Shown in pieces: positions 1 through 6,499 of a DNA stretch of 12,759 nt; position 1 is the first letter of the stretch; each line of letters begins with the position of its first letter. Where the stretch lies: the NCBI GenBank assembly GCA_964595955.1, contig CAZQSF010000105.1, forward strand, positions 1-12,759. Reading direction: 5' to 3'. A program made the position numbers and the translations under genes. The notes beneath the pieces are model-generated. The model worked only from the letters and a program-made list of their open reading frames with translations, made no database searches and was not told where the DNA came from. The stretch comes from JAJDFU01 sp964595955. Lineage in GTDB: Bacteria > Bacteroidota > Bacteroidia > Chitinophagales > Saprospiraceae.

Positions 1-19
1 AAGTATGAATCCCGCTTTC

Positions 20-53
20 AAAATAGGTTCAGTTTCTGCATCCAACCTATTTT
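20..53. repeat. 10-base inverted repeat (hairpin)
   Basis: AAAATAGGTT at 20-29 is exactly complementary to AACCTATTTT at 44-53, leaving a 14-base loop. The right arm ends in four T residues, so it could terminate a transcript entering the window from the left. It competes for CCAACCT (42-48) with AGGTTGG (60-66), so two alternative folds are possible. Confidence 0.5.
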
Positions 54-242
54 AACGTGAGGTTGGAGTTGAAGCTAGTCGCTAAATTGATGAATGTCAA
101 AACCTCAGGTTGTAGAAGCTAGATTGTAGAATGCTAGTAAGACATGCTGACGTCCCTATACCCTCTACCTGCTACCCTCTACCGGGAGGTTGGGCCCTTA
201 CTACCATCACCTTACGAAATCTGCCATGCCCAACCTCACGTT
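54..242. repeat. 13-base perfect inverted repeat framing 189 bases
   Basis: AACGTGAGGTTGG at 54-66 is exactly reverse-complementary to CCAACCTCACGTT at 230-242. A perfect 13-base match within such a short span is unlikely by chance. The right arm also pairs with a nearer partner: GAGGTTGGGC at 186-195 matches GCCCAACCTC at 228-237 over 10 bases. The left arm can instead pair with CCAACCT at 42-48. The outline resembles a small non-autonomous element, but no target-site duplication is visible at the outer ends. Confidence 0.6.
159..183. repeat. 11-base direct repeat
   Basis: TACCCTCTACC occurs at 159-169 and again at 173-183, a 14-base period with a 3-base spacer. It lies just left of the GAGGTTGGGC arm at 186-195. 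Nothing further is known about it. Confidence 0.6.
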
Positions 243-250
243 TGCTTACT

Positions 251-274
251 TTCTTTTTCGCTGCAGAAAAAGAA
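251..274. terminator. T-rich/A-rich hairpin, possible two-way terminator
   Basis: TTCTTTTTC at 251-259 pairs exactly with GAAAAAGAA at 266-274 around a GCTGCA loop. The stem is AT-rich, with T residues on one arm and A residues on the other, so it could serve transcripts from either side. No gene end is visible next to it, so the role is a guess. Confidence 0.35.
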
Positions 275-521
275 CATAAGAACACAATCGTCAAGACCCA
301 TTTGATTTGAGCTTGAATTCCTCGACGTAACACTCGCCCTGGAATCGCCTTTTGGCATGAGACCAAGAAGCCGCTGGAGGCAAATGGCCTTAACCACATC
401 GCGTCATTCAAAAAAGTATTTGGAATCTTTCGCGTAGGTATATACTCGACTTGCTTCGGTAAGGGTGAAGCTAAGCCTTTTCGAAAGTGGTATATTGTCC
501 GGCAAAGAGAGAGATCCCCAG

Positions 522-1718
522 ATGGCGAATTCAAGCAAAAAAAAGCGGACCATTGCTCTTTGTGGAGGCGGTTCCTCCGCCCACATCCTTATAGCCATGG
601 CCGGCCGGCTAGAAAACATCGCAGTACGGGCCTGGGTCATGGACTCCGAGCTGGAGACGTTCCGGCAGGCCGATGAGGTGCTTTGTGCGGTTGCCGGTCC
701 GAATGAAAACGATGCTTTCGAGTGCCGTGGAACGGCCACGTATGCATCGGACCCGGCCGAGGTGATCCAGGGCGCTGATGTAGTCATATTTTGTGGTCCG
801 ATCAGTATATACCCAACCTGGATGAAGGGCATTGCCCCCCATCTCGGTGAAGACACCATCGTCGGTGGCCTGTTCCTGCAGGGTATTCACCTCCCTGCCA
901 TGGGGAAAAAGCTGGGATTCCCGGACTCCATTACGTACTTCGGATTCGGTCTGTACCCTTTTGCGAGCCGGATCGTTACCTTTGGTTCCCACGTCAAAAT
1001 CCTCGGGGCAAAGACCTTTGTCAATATTTGTGTTGCCGGTCCGAGAGCACAGGAGGTTATCCCTTTTTTCGAAGAGCTGATCGCGACCCCCCTGGAGTTT
1101 CGGCGACAACCCCATTTTCTGGCCTGTGTCATGAATACCACAAACGCGCTGACCCACCCAGCCCGCATGCACGGCATTTTCAAGGACTGGGATGGCCCCG
1201 GGACAACCTGGGACGAAAGCGATATCCCCTTGTTCTATGAGGATATGGATGCGTATTCCGCGACCTCTCTGGAGCGGCTGAATGCGGAAGCGCTTCAAAT
1301 CCGGGATGCCATTATGGACAAGCATCCGCAGGTGGATCTGTTGGGCGTAAGATCCCGTCTGGAGGTCTTTAAATCCTACGGCGACAATATCGGAGACCCC
1401 ACCTCCTTGCTCACCTGCTACCGAACAAACCTCGCCTATAAGGGTATAACGACACCGATCGAAAAGACCGGTGTTGCCGGCAAGGTGAAATGTCCGGCCG
1501 ACCACCGGTATTTTCAGGACGATATCCCATTTGGTTTATGCGTCTTTCGCTACCTCGCTGACCGGGTTGATGTCGAGACGCCGGAGATGGACCGCTTGAT
1601 CGAATGGGGCCAACGGATCATGCAGAAAGAATACCTGATTGACGGAAAACTGCGCGGCAAAGATGTGACAGACATCCCCATCTGGGGCTATACGCTTCAA
1701 GATTTAATCGCTCGTTAA
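522..1718 (+). CDS. NAD(P)-dependent opine/nopaline dehydrogenase family protein
   Basis: A 398-residue cytoplasmic oxidoreductase. An N-terminal Rossmann fold binds NAD(P): the glycine-rich loop GGGSSA sits at residues 15-20, after a beta-strand. The C-terminal helical domain has the family's Asn-x3-His-Pro segment (N208, H212, P213); the His is the expected catalytic base. Near residues 329-339 it has the RYF-QDDIP-FGL block that recurs in octopine/nopaline dehydrogenases. Known members reductively condense an amino acid with a 2-oxo acid; the substrate cannot be read from the sequence. I chose ATG 522 because the residues encoded from the upstream in-frame GTG (465) do not resemble the family and the Rossmann strand follows directly after 522. 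No opine transporter or nicotianamine-synthase-like partner lies beside it, so a metallophore role is unsupported. Third-position base use looks less GC-biased than in the genes from 2018 on, which may hint at transfer. Confidence 0.87.
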   Translation: MANSSKKKRTIALCGGGSSAHILIAMAGRLENIAVRAWVMDSELETFRQADEVLCAVAGPNENDAFECRGTATYASDPAEVIQGADVVIFCGPISIYPTWMKGIAPHLGEDTIVGGLFLQGIHLPAMGKKLGFPDSITYFGFGLYPFASRIVTFGSHVKILGAKTFVNICVAGPRAQEVIPFFEELIATPLEFRRQPHFLACVMNTTNALTHPARMHGIFKDWDGPGTTWDESDIPLFYEDMDAYSATSLERLNAEALQIRDAIMDKHPQVDLLGVRSRLEVFKSYGDNIGDPTSLLTCYRTNLAYKGITTPIEKTGVAGKVKCPADHRYFQDDIPFGLCVFRYLADRVDVETPEMDRLIEWGQRIMQKEYLIDGKLRGKDVTDIPIWGYTLQDLIAR

Positions 1719-1762
1719 TCCAGCGGTGTGCCAAAAGGTGAGGCTGGGCGGTCGGATTTTTT

Positions 1763-1780
1763 CGGTTTTCAGGATAGAAT
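1763..1780 (+). repeat. Dispersed 18-base repeat, copy 1
   Basis: CGGTTTTCAGGATAGAAT here matches 12711-12728 at 17 of 18 positions, with 14 identical bases in a row. Unlike the second copy, it has no inverted partner close by. It may mark a repeat family in this genome, or could be coincidence. Confidence 0.4.
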
Positions 1781-1886
1781 GGCGTTTTCCCGGCAGGGGA
1801 GCAAGTGGTAGGGGAAACCCAAGCCGCTCCGTTGCCGGCATACCGGAACGTAAGCTTCAGGTTGTGCTGAACGCTACATGACAAAA

Positions 1887-1914
1887 CCTCCCATTGGCGT
1901 GCGGGAGGCCGCAC
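1887..1914 (+). promoter_or_regulatory. Two mutually exclusive hairpins upstream of DUF202 gene
   Basis: CCTCCC (1887-1892) can pair with GGGAGG (1903-1908). GTGCGG (1899-1904) can pair with CCGCAC (1909-1914). The two stems share bases 1903-1904, and the loop of each contains an arm of the other, so they cannot coexist. This is the geometry of an attenuator or switch. However, the likely promoter of the next gene lies downstream of it, at 1980, so an RNA role needs a transcript starting earlier or on the other strand. Confidence 0.3.
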
Positions 1915-1979
1915 CTTCACCCAATCGGCAAGGCCCAAGCTCACGGTACGCGCACCCCCCAACTGTGACGCAAAGGCCG

Positions 1980-1987
1980 TATCTTCG
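1980..1987 (+). promoter_or_regulatory. Putative -7 promoter element for DUF202 gene
   Basis: TATCTTCG matches the Bacteroidota -7 consensus TAnnTTTG at all but one defined position. It lies 31 bases before the ATG at 2018. The identical octamer precedes the EAD11-type gene on the other strand. No convincing TTG or TTTG -33 element is seen upstream. Confidence 0.4.
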
Positions 1988-2017
1988 TCCCATGAATAAA
2001 CAAACAAGTGTTCATAT

Positions 2018-2287
2018 ATGAGCAAGCCGACCGAAGACTCCCCCCTGATCACGCGCGACCGGCTGGCCATCGAGCGCACGCGCCTGGCCAATGAGCGCAC
2101 CTTCTTAGCGTACTTTCGCACCGGTATTGTCTTTTTGGCCAGCGGAGTGTCCATCCTGGAGATCGACCGCCTGAGCGACATCCGCCATGTGGGCATCGGG
2201 CTGCTGATCATTGCCCCGTTCATCCTGGCCTTCGGCATAGCCCGCCTGGGATACGTGCGCCGCATGATGCGCCGGTACTACAAGTAG
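2018..2287 (+). CDS. DUF202 family small inner-membrane protein (YidH-like)
   Basis: An 89-residue protein with the DUF202 hallmark at residues 16-35: a charged amphipathic helix ending LANERTFLAYFRT, leading straight into the first membrane helix (about 30-49). A second helix runs about 58-78 and is followed by a very basic tail (RRMMRRYYK). This length and layout are normal for the family, found in YidH and similar bacterial membrane proteins; the biochemical role is not established to my knowledge. It most likely sits in the inner membrane with both ends in the cytoplasm. The next gene begins 46 bases downstream without an obvious terminator, so the two are probably co-transcribed. Confidence 0.85.
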   Translation: MSKPTEDSPLITRDRLAIERTRLANERTFLAYFRTGIVFLASGVSILEIDRLSDIRHVGIGLLIIAPFILAFGIARLGYVRRMMRRYYK

Positions 2288-2333
2288 GCTGCAACTTCGC
2301 TGCGCTCCCCGGCGTTTAAGCCAGTAAAACCCT

Positions 2334-3911
2334 ATGGCGGCCCCTGACGCACTGACCCACGCCAAGATCGAGCTGCGCAATCTGCGCCTGGAAGACTACC
2401 GCTCCCTGAAGGAAACCATGATCCGGGCCTACAGCGGCACCGGTATGGGTAGCGACTTCTGGAGCGAGGAAAGCATCGAACAACTCCTGGAGATCTTTCC
2501 GGACGGGCAGCTGTGCATCAGCATAGACGAGCAAGTGGTGGCCTGCGCCCTCAGCATCATCGTCAAGTACGACCAGTACGGCGACAATCACACCTACGAC
2601 CAGATCACCGGGGGCGAGACCTTCAGCACCCACGACCCCAAGGGCGACGTGCTGTACGGCATCGACATGTTCGTACATCCCGACTACCGGGGCATGCGCC
2701 TGGGCCGGCGCCTGTACAGCACTCGCAAGGAGCTGTGCGAAAACCTCAACCTGCGCGGCATCATTGCCGGGGGCCGCATTCCCAATTACAAGAAGTACGC
2801 CGGCGAACTCACCCCCCGCCAGTACATCGAGAAGGTGAAGATGAAGGATATTTACGATCCCACCCTCACCTTTCAGCTCTCCAACGACTTTCACGTGCGC
2901 AAGGTGCTCAAGAACTACCTGCCGGGCGATCGCGAAAGCCTGGAATACGCCACCCTGCTGGAGTGGATCAACATCTACTACGAGCCCCGGCCCACCCTGA
3001 TCAACACCAAGACGGTGGTGCGCATTGGCCTGGTGCAGTGGCAGATGCGCCTGTTCAAGGACATGGATGCGCTCCTGACCCAGGCCGAGTACTTCGTGGA
3101 TGCCGTAAGCGCCTACGAGTCGGACTTCATCCTTTTCCCCGAGTTCTTCAACGCTCCGCTCATGGCCGAGTACAACCACCTGGGCGAGGCCAAGGCCATC
3201 CGGGAACTGGCCCAGTATTCGGTGCCCCTGCGGGAGCGCTTTCTCGATCTGGCCGTGAGCTACAACGTCAACATCATTGCCGGCAGCATGCCCATCGTAG
3301 AGGATGGTCAGCTGCTGAACGTGTCGTATCTCTGCCGGCGCGACGGCAGCTGGGAAAGCTTTTACAAAGTACATCCCACGCCCTCTGAGCAACTGGCCTG
3401 GGGTATGGTGGGCGGTAATAAAATTCAGGTATTCGACACCGACTGCGGCCGCATCGGCATCCTCATCTGCTACGATGTGGAATTCCCGGAGCTGGCCCGC
3501 CTGTACGCTCAGCAGGGCATACAGATCCTTTTCGTGCCCTTCCTCACCGACACCCAGAACGGCTACAACCGGGTGCGCCTGTGTGCCATGGCCCGCGCCA
3601 TCGAGAACGAGTGTTACGTGGCCATGGCCGGTTGCGTGGGCAACCTGCCGAGGGTCAACAACATGGACATTCAGTTTGCCCAGTCGGCCATCTTCACCCC
3701 CTCGGACTTCGCCTTTCCCACCAACCCCATCAAGGCCGAAGCCACGCCCAATACCGAGATGACCGTCATTGCCGATGTGGATCTGGAACTGCTCAAGGAA
3801 CTGCACGAGCACGGCAGCGTACAAAACATCAAGGACCGCCGAACGGACCTGTACGAGATCCGGCTGAAGCGAAAGGGCCGGTCTGCTCCCGGTAAAGGAA
3901 AGAGCTCCTAG
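2334..3911 (+). CDS. Bifunctional GNAT acetyltransferase / carbon-nitrogen hydrolase
   Basis: A 525-residue fusion, probably cytoplasmic. Residues about 11-215 form a GNAT N-acetyltransferase domain. Its acetyl-CoA loop is at VHPDYRGMRLGRRLY (114-128), where one glycine of the usual R-x-x-G-x-G pattern is replaced by arginine. Residues about 227-490 form a nitrilase-superfamily hydrolase with the full catalytic set: Glu270 in FPEFF, Lys345 in YKVHPTP and Cys379 in ILICYDVEFPE. The superfamily cleaves amides or nitriles through a thioester on the cysteine. The same fusion order exists as a recognised bacterial family, so it is natural rather than an assembly artefact. Substrates are unknown; acetylation and amide hydrolysis may act on one small molecule in sequence. 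The C-terminus is basic and disordered-looking. A T-rich tract (3917-3924) after a weak AAGGGC/GCCCTT pairing may end the transcript. Confidence 0.92.
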   Translation: MAAPDALTHAKIELRNLRLEDYRSLKETMIRAYSGTGMGSDFWSEESIEQLLEIFPDGQLCISIDEQVVACALSIIVKYDQYGDNHTYDQITGGETFSTHDPKGDVLYGIDMFVHPDYRGMRLGRRLYSTRKELCENLNLRGIIAGGRIPNYKKYAGELTPRQYIEKVKMKDIYDPTLTFQLSNDFHVRKVLKNYLPGDRESLEYATLLEWINIYYEPRPTLINTKTVVRIGLVQWQMRLFKDMDALLTQAEYFVDAVSAYESDFILFPEFFNAPLMAEYNHLGEAKAIRELAQYSVPLRERFLDLAVSYNVNIIAGSMPIVEDGQLLNVSYLCRRDGSWESFYKVHPTPSEQLAWGMVGGNKIQVFDTDCGRIGILICYDVEFPELARLYAQQGIQILFVPFLTDTQNGYNRVRLCAMARAIENECYVAMAGCVGNLPRVNNMDIQFAQSAIFTPSDFAFPTNPIKAEATPNTEMTVIADVDLELLKELHEHGSVQNIKDRRTDLYEIRLKRKGRSAPGKGKSS

Positions 3912-3947
3912 CCCTTCTTTTTTCCTTACCCAAATTCAGGTTTTTGC

Positions 3948-3955
3948 TATTTTTG
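3948..3955 (+). promoter_or_regulatory. Putative -7 promoter element for rpsU
   Basis: TATTTTTG is an exact match to the Bacteroidota TAnnTTTG -7 consensus and lies 37 bases before the rpsU ATG. The surrounding AT-rich gap (3912-3992) contrasts with the GC-rich genes on both sides. No clear TTTG -33 element at normal spacing is seen. Confidence 0.55.
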
Positions 3956-3992
3956 CGCTTCTTAATCATTTGTTCAAAGCAAAATCACATCC

Positions 3993-4181
3993 ATGCTGAT
4001 CATCGAAATCAAAGATGGCGAAAGCATCGATCGCGCGTTGAAGCGCTACAAGCGCAAGTACCAGAATGCGGGCATTATGAAGGAGATCCGCAACCGCCGC
4101 GAATTCACCAAGCCCTCCGTGCAACGCCGCAACCAGGTGCTCAAGGCCATCTACCGCGATAAGGTGCGCAGCGAGCAGTAA
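3993..4181 (+). CDS. rpsU: 30S ribosomal protein bS21
   Basis: A 62-residue, strongly basic protein with the S21 pattern from end to end: MLIIEIKDGESIDRALKRYK at the N-terminus, then the basic helix and the EFTKPSVQRRNQVLKAIYR segment. bS21 binds the 30S subunit close to the 3' end of 16S rRNA and helps initiation; in Bacteroidota, bS21 is thought to help sequester the anti-Shine-Dalgarno sequence. The length is normal for this phylum. It appears to be a single-gene transcript, with its own promoter upstream and a hairpin 17 bases after the stop. Confidence 0.97.
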   Translation: MLIIEIKDGESIDRALKRYKRKYQNAGIMKEIRNRREFTKPSVQRRNQVLKAIYRDKVRSEQ

Positions 4182-4197
4182 TACCGCCTGGAGAATA

Positions 4198-4216
4198 AGA
4201 GGCCGTATCGGCCTTT
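4198..4216 (+). terminator. Weak rho-independent terminator after rpsU
   Basis: AGGCCG (4200-4205) pairs with CGGCCT (4209-4214) around a 3-base loop, with two more pairs possible at the base. Only three T residues follow, so it is a weak terminator. The stronger hairpin at 4303-4328 may back it up. Confidence 0.5.
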
Positions 4217-4302
4217 CCATTATGAAGCGGTATTTGCGATTTCGCGGATAGTGTGCCAACGCGAAAGACCATCTGTATCGGGGCAGGTGCGACTACAAAA
4301 CA

Positions 4303-4328
4303 GCTTATCGTCTCGTCCGACGATAAGC
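4303..4328. terminator. Bidirectional terminator hairpin
   Basis: GCTTATCGTC (4303-4312) is exactly complementary to GACGATAAGC (4319-4328), with a 6-base loop. It is flanked by ACAAAAC on the left and GTTTTTGT on the right, so a U-run follows the stem on either strand. It lies between the end of rpsU (+) and the end of the minus-strand gene that stops at 4340, and fits both. Confidence 0.8.
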
Positions 4329-4339
4329 CGTTTTTGTAT

Positions 4340-4633
4340 TCAGGCGAGTTCTCTGGGTCGAAACTGATAGGTATTGCCTGCTTCCACCGCTTCGTCGGCA
4401 ATGTCTTCGTAGACGAATTCGAGCCGTTCGCGGTCGAAAATATCAAAAAAGGTTTCCCAGCTCAGGTCTTCTTCACCGGGGTATCGCTCGGCCGGGAAGC
4501 GGAACCGAAGCCGGTCGTGCAAATGCTCGCCTTCGAAATCCAGCACCTCTACAGGCCGCCGTTCCGAGGCTTCCGCCCAGCTTTGAATTTCCTTGTGGTC
4601 TACCGTAGCGATTCGGCTTTTATCGTTTAACAT
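4340..4633 (-). CDS. Small acidic conserved hypothetical protein
   Basis: A 97-residue soluble, acidic protein without signal peptide or membrane helix. Its core pattern, from memory of the family, is H-x2-I-x2-WAE near the start (residues 13-21), then a hydrophobic FRFP turn (44-47), then LSWETFFDIF (57-66) and LEFVY (71-75). It resembles short conserved bacterial proteins that are often left as hypothetical and sometimes misnamed as glucan-branching enzyme. No function is established. I chose ATG 4633; an in-frame TTG two codons upstream is less likely. Its 3' end abuts the strong hairpin at 4303-4328, which supports this strand over the open frame on the opposite strand. It is divergent from the gene at 4737. 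Confidence 0.72.
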   Translation of the reverse strand: MLNDKSRIATVDHKEIQSWAEASERRPVEVLDFEGEHLHDRLRFRFPAERYPGEEDLSWETFFDIFDRERLEFVYEDIADEAVEAGNTYQFRPRELA

Positions 4634-4736
4634 GTGCAAGGTTTGTTATACAACAAGAAAAAAACCGACTTTGCTCGCTTTTTAAATCCCGCAGTTCAAA
4701 AAGCGTATTTTACCAAAGCACCAATGCCTGAGACCT

Positions 4737-5675
4737 ATGCCCAAGCTATCTGCGGTCATACTTATCACGACCCTGGTGTGCTGGATCGGCAAACCGGCGG
4801 CTGCCCAGGAAAGCCCGAATCCGGCCACCGACACCCTGTCCCTGCCCGCTCTGTTTCCGGGACTCGCTCCGCAGATGATCGGCCAAAACCAATGGGAGTT
4901 CCTGCTCTTTAACCCCCTGAGCACGTTTAAGCTGGACAACCGGATCGACTCGGCCGTATTCCGGGGCACCCAGCTGAGCCACATTCTGCAGGTTAACTAT
5001 GGCGTTCTGAAAAGTCGCCGGTTCAATGCAGGCCTGGAATTGCAATACGGGCATGCCCGCACCGATGAAGAGGAAAACAGCTCCCCGTTCCGCGTACTGG
5101 GCAATCAGTCGGAAACCGGGCGGAGCTTCCATAGCTTCAGCGCCCTGGGAGTACGCCTGCGGGCCATGCCGCTGGGCACCTTGCCGGAACTCACGGTACA
5201 AACGGCTCTGCTCTTCCCCATCGGCAAGGATTCCCTGCACCGGGCGGCGCTGGGGCGCCAGCGCATCGAATGGCAACTCCAGGCAGGGTTTTACCAGCGC
5301 ATCCAACCCTGGCTGACGGTCTTCCTGGACCTCAACTACGCCGTCCGGTTCGAGAATCGTGAAAACCGGCAGACCGACCACATTCCCGGTTTCAATCTTT
5401 TTCTTACGGCCGAACTGATCCGCGATCGCCTGTACGTGTATCCGGGCATCGGCTATTCGGTGCTTCTGCGGTCTCGCTTCATGGCTGCGCCCGCCCGGGT
5501 AGACATCAATTGGCTTTACACGCTGGGGACTCAGTACTGCTTCTCCGACCGCCTGATCCTAGCCCTGCAGTGGAGTCGCCTTTTCGATCAGATCACTGCC
5601 CGCGAGATCCAGAAGATTCAGCCCCGGTCGTTCAACGCCGTATCCCTGAGTGCGCGCTGGCTGATTGGCCGCTGA
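4737..5675 (+). CDS. Secreted, probable outer-membrane beta-barrel protein, function unknown
   Basis: A 312-residue protein with a clear signal peptide: basic start, hydrophobic stretch VILITTLVCWIG, and likely cleavage after AAA at residue 23. The mature part alternates hydrophobic and polar residues with many aromatic-rich strands, for example residues 166-210 and 228-262. Turns are charged, and the last strand ends in SARWLIGR. This is the look of a 10-14 strand outer-membrane barrel, though I cannot assign a family. A stretch near residues 52-64 (QWEFLLFNPLSTF) begins the mature domain. The gene is divergent from the small gene at 4633 and convergent with the lipoprotein gene ending at 5727, so it is probably transcribed alone. 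The 51-base gap after it has GGTCCG/CGGACC pairing but no T-run. Confidence 0.78.
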   Translation: MPKLSAVILITTLVCWIGKPAAAQESPNPATDTLSLPALFPGLAPQMIGQNQWEFLLFNPLSTFKLDNRIDSAVFRGTQLSHILQVNYGVLKSRRFNAGLELQYGHARTDEEENSSPFRVLGNQSETGRSFHSFSALGVRLRAMPLGTLPELTVQTALLFPIGKDSLHRAALGRQRIEWQLQAGFYQRIQPWLTVFLDLNYAVRFENRENRQTDHIPGFNLFLTAELIRDRLYVYPGIGYSVLLRSRFMAAPARVDINWLYTLGTQYCFSDRLILALQWSRLFDQITAREIQKIQPRSFNAVSLSARWLIGR

Positions 5676-5726
5676 CGGAGGTCCGAAGCGCAGTTCCACA
5701 AACCGGACCGGTCGGGTATATCCCGG

Positions 5727-6488
5727 CTACTGGCATTCCGGGAAGAGCGACGAAAAATTGCAGCCCGGCATACTGAGATTGGGGTCAGCTGCCTGCAGGA
5801 TGATCTGCCGTTTGGTACTTCGGGAAACCAGGAACAGAACCAGGGCCGAGTCCGAGTTGACCAGAGCCGGATCGATGGCGTATCCGTCGTAAACCTCCGT
5901 TTCCTGATCGCGGATCACCCGCAAAAGCAGGCTTTCAAAATCGCCGATATATTCGCCTTCCACCCGGTTGCCGGCCAGAAGGGGATTGGTCCGGTGGCAT
6001 TCAAACGAATTGAATCCGATGGTCTGAAAATCATTGCCGCGGTCGAGGCAGAACAGGTGATCGGGATCGACCAGGTTGTACCACAGGTTGTCGATACCGC
6101 TGTTGAACCCGATATTCAGCGGAGGCACGATGACGAAAGGTGCCGATAGGGGTTGATCGGAAGGGTAACTGGTGAGGATCTCAAAACCGGTGCGGGCAAT
6201 ACAGGTTCCGCTTTGCACGCTGAGTTCCACCGGGCCGTCAATGCTACCGGGCACCTCGGCGATCAAGAGGTCGCGGTCCACGCGGCGCGCATCCGCCACC
6301 ACATTGCCGAAGCGGACCACGGCCTCGGCCGTAAAGCCCTCTCCCCGGATGAGCACCTCGTAGCCGGCGGGATTGTTGTCCGGCTCCACGGCGGCTATAT
6401 TCAGGGGTTCGGTACAGTCGGCATTGCCGTCGTCACAAGACAGCCCCACGAAAGCGAACCCGACCAGTAAACAACTCCACAGACGCAT
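5727..6488 (-). CDS. IPT/TIG-domain lipoprotein, downstream paralog
   Basis: A 253-residue putative lipoprotein. The signal peptide runs to Cys18 (VGLSC, a slightly loose lipobox with Gly at -3), followed by an acidic DDGNADC tract. Residues about 28-105 form an immunoglobulin-like IPT/TIG-type domain, with the typical start IAAVEPDNNPAGYEVLIRGE, a FTAEAVVRFG strand, and an EVPGSIDGPVELSV end. The remaining 150 residues have no family I recognise. It is a full-length paralog of the gene just upstream: the cysteine-rich start, the TIG-type domain, the W-x-N / D-x2-H motif near 136-144 and the G..DP block near 202-207 all have counterparts. An open frame reaches further upstream, but it only reads through the paralog out of frame; ATG 6488 has the signal peptide. 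It starts 11 bases after the paralog's stop, so they share a transcript. Extra cysteines (25, 96, 147, 164, 243, 252) may form disulfides. Confidence 0.82.
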   Translation of the reverse strand: MRLWSCLLVGFAFVGLSCDDGNADCTEPLNIAAVEPDNNPAGYEVLIRGEGFTAEAVVRFGNVVADARRVDRDLLIAEVPGSIDGPVELSVQSGTCIARTGFEILTSYPSDQPLSAPFVIVPPLNIGFNSGIDNLWYNLVDPDHLFCLDRGNDFQTIGFNSFECHRTNPLLAGNRVEGEYIGDFESLLLRVIRDQETEVYDGYAIDPALVNSDSALVLFLVSRSTKRQIILQAADPNLSMPGCNFSSLFPECQ

Positions 6489-6499
6489 AGCAGGCAGGT

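Larger units (their letters stand above)
1..521. other. AT-richer gene-free stretch full of inverted repeats
   Basis: I see no convincing gene here. The reading frames that exist have no recognisable domain and no good start context. By eye the stretch is more AT-rich than the rest of the window. It is densely structured: AGGTT/AACCT cores recur at about 25-29, 44-48, 60-64, 101-111, 188-191 and 232-236. It also contains an 11-base direct repeat, a 9-pair hairpin with a 6-base loop, and a 13-base perfect inverted repeat. The part next to the opine-dehydrogenase gene must hold that gene's promoter, but no clean TAnnTTTG element stands out; the closest is around 491-498. The stretch could be a decayed mobile or repeat element, or a regulatory or terminator region of an upstream gene outside the window. 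Confidence 0.6.
1719..2017. other. 299-base intergenic region with structured RNA potential
   Basis: No coding sequence is supported here. It contains a T-run near 1757-1762, a copy of a dispersed 18-base repeat (1763-1780), a pair of mutually exclusive hairpins (1887-1914), and a -7-like element (1980-1987) before the DUF202 gene. A minus-strand frame stays open across the region but has no recognisable domain. I compared it by eye with cobalamin and SAM riboswitch signatures and found no match. Confidence 0.55.

Noticed and set aside
54..242. Calling the 13-base inverted repeat an insertion sequence or MITE
   Set aside because: No transposase frame, no target-site duplication, and the arms also pair with nearer partners.
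172..534. 120-codon minus-strand frame in the left gene-free region
   Set aside because: No domain, low-complexity basic composition, and it crosses several inverted repeats.
1618..2265. 215-codon minus-strand frame spanning the 1719-2017 gap
   Set aside because: It overlaps the ends of two well-supported plus-strand genes and shows no known domain. A decayed gene in the gap alone cannot be excluded.
2316..3824. 502-codon open frame on the minus strand opposite the GNAT-nitrilase gene
   Set aside because: The plus strand carries complete catalytic motifs of two families. The minus frame is a low-complexity His/Val/Gly/Leu-rich shadow.
4253..4630. Plus-strand frame opposite the small acidic gene
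   Set aside because: It would run through the strong terminator hairpin at 4303-4328 and has no family pattern, whereas the minus-strand product does.
4642..4673. Promoter for the gene at 4737 (TTTG, 20 bases, CGACTTTG)
   Set aside because: Spacing is right, but the -7 element lacks the TA start, so it is too weak to list.
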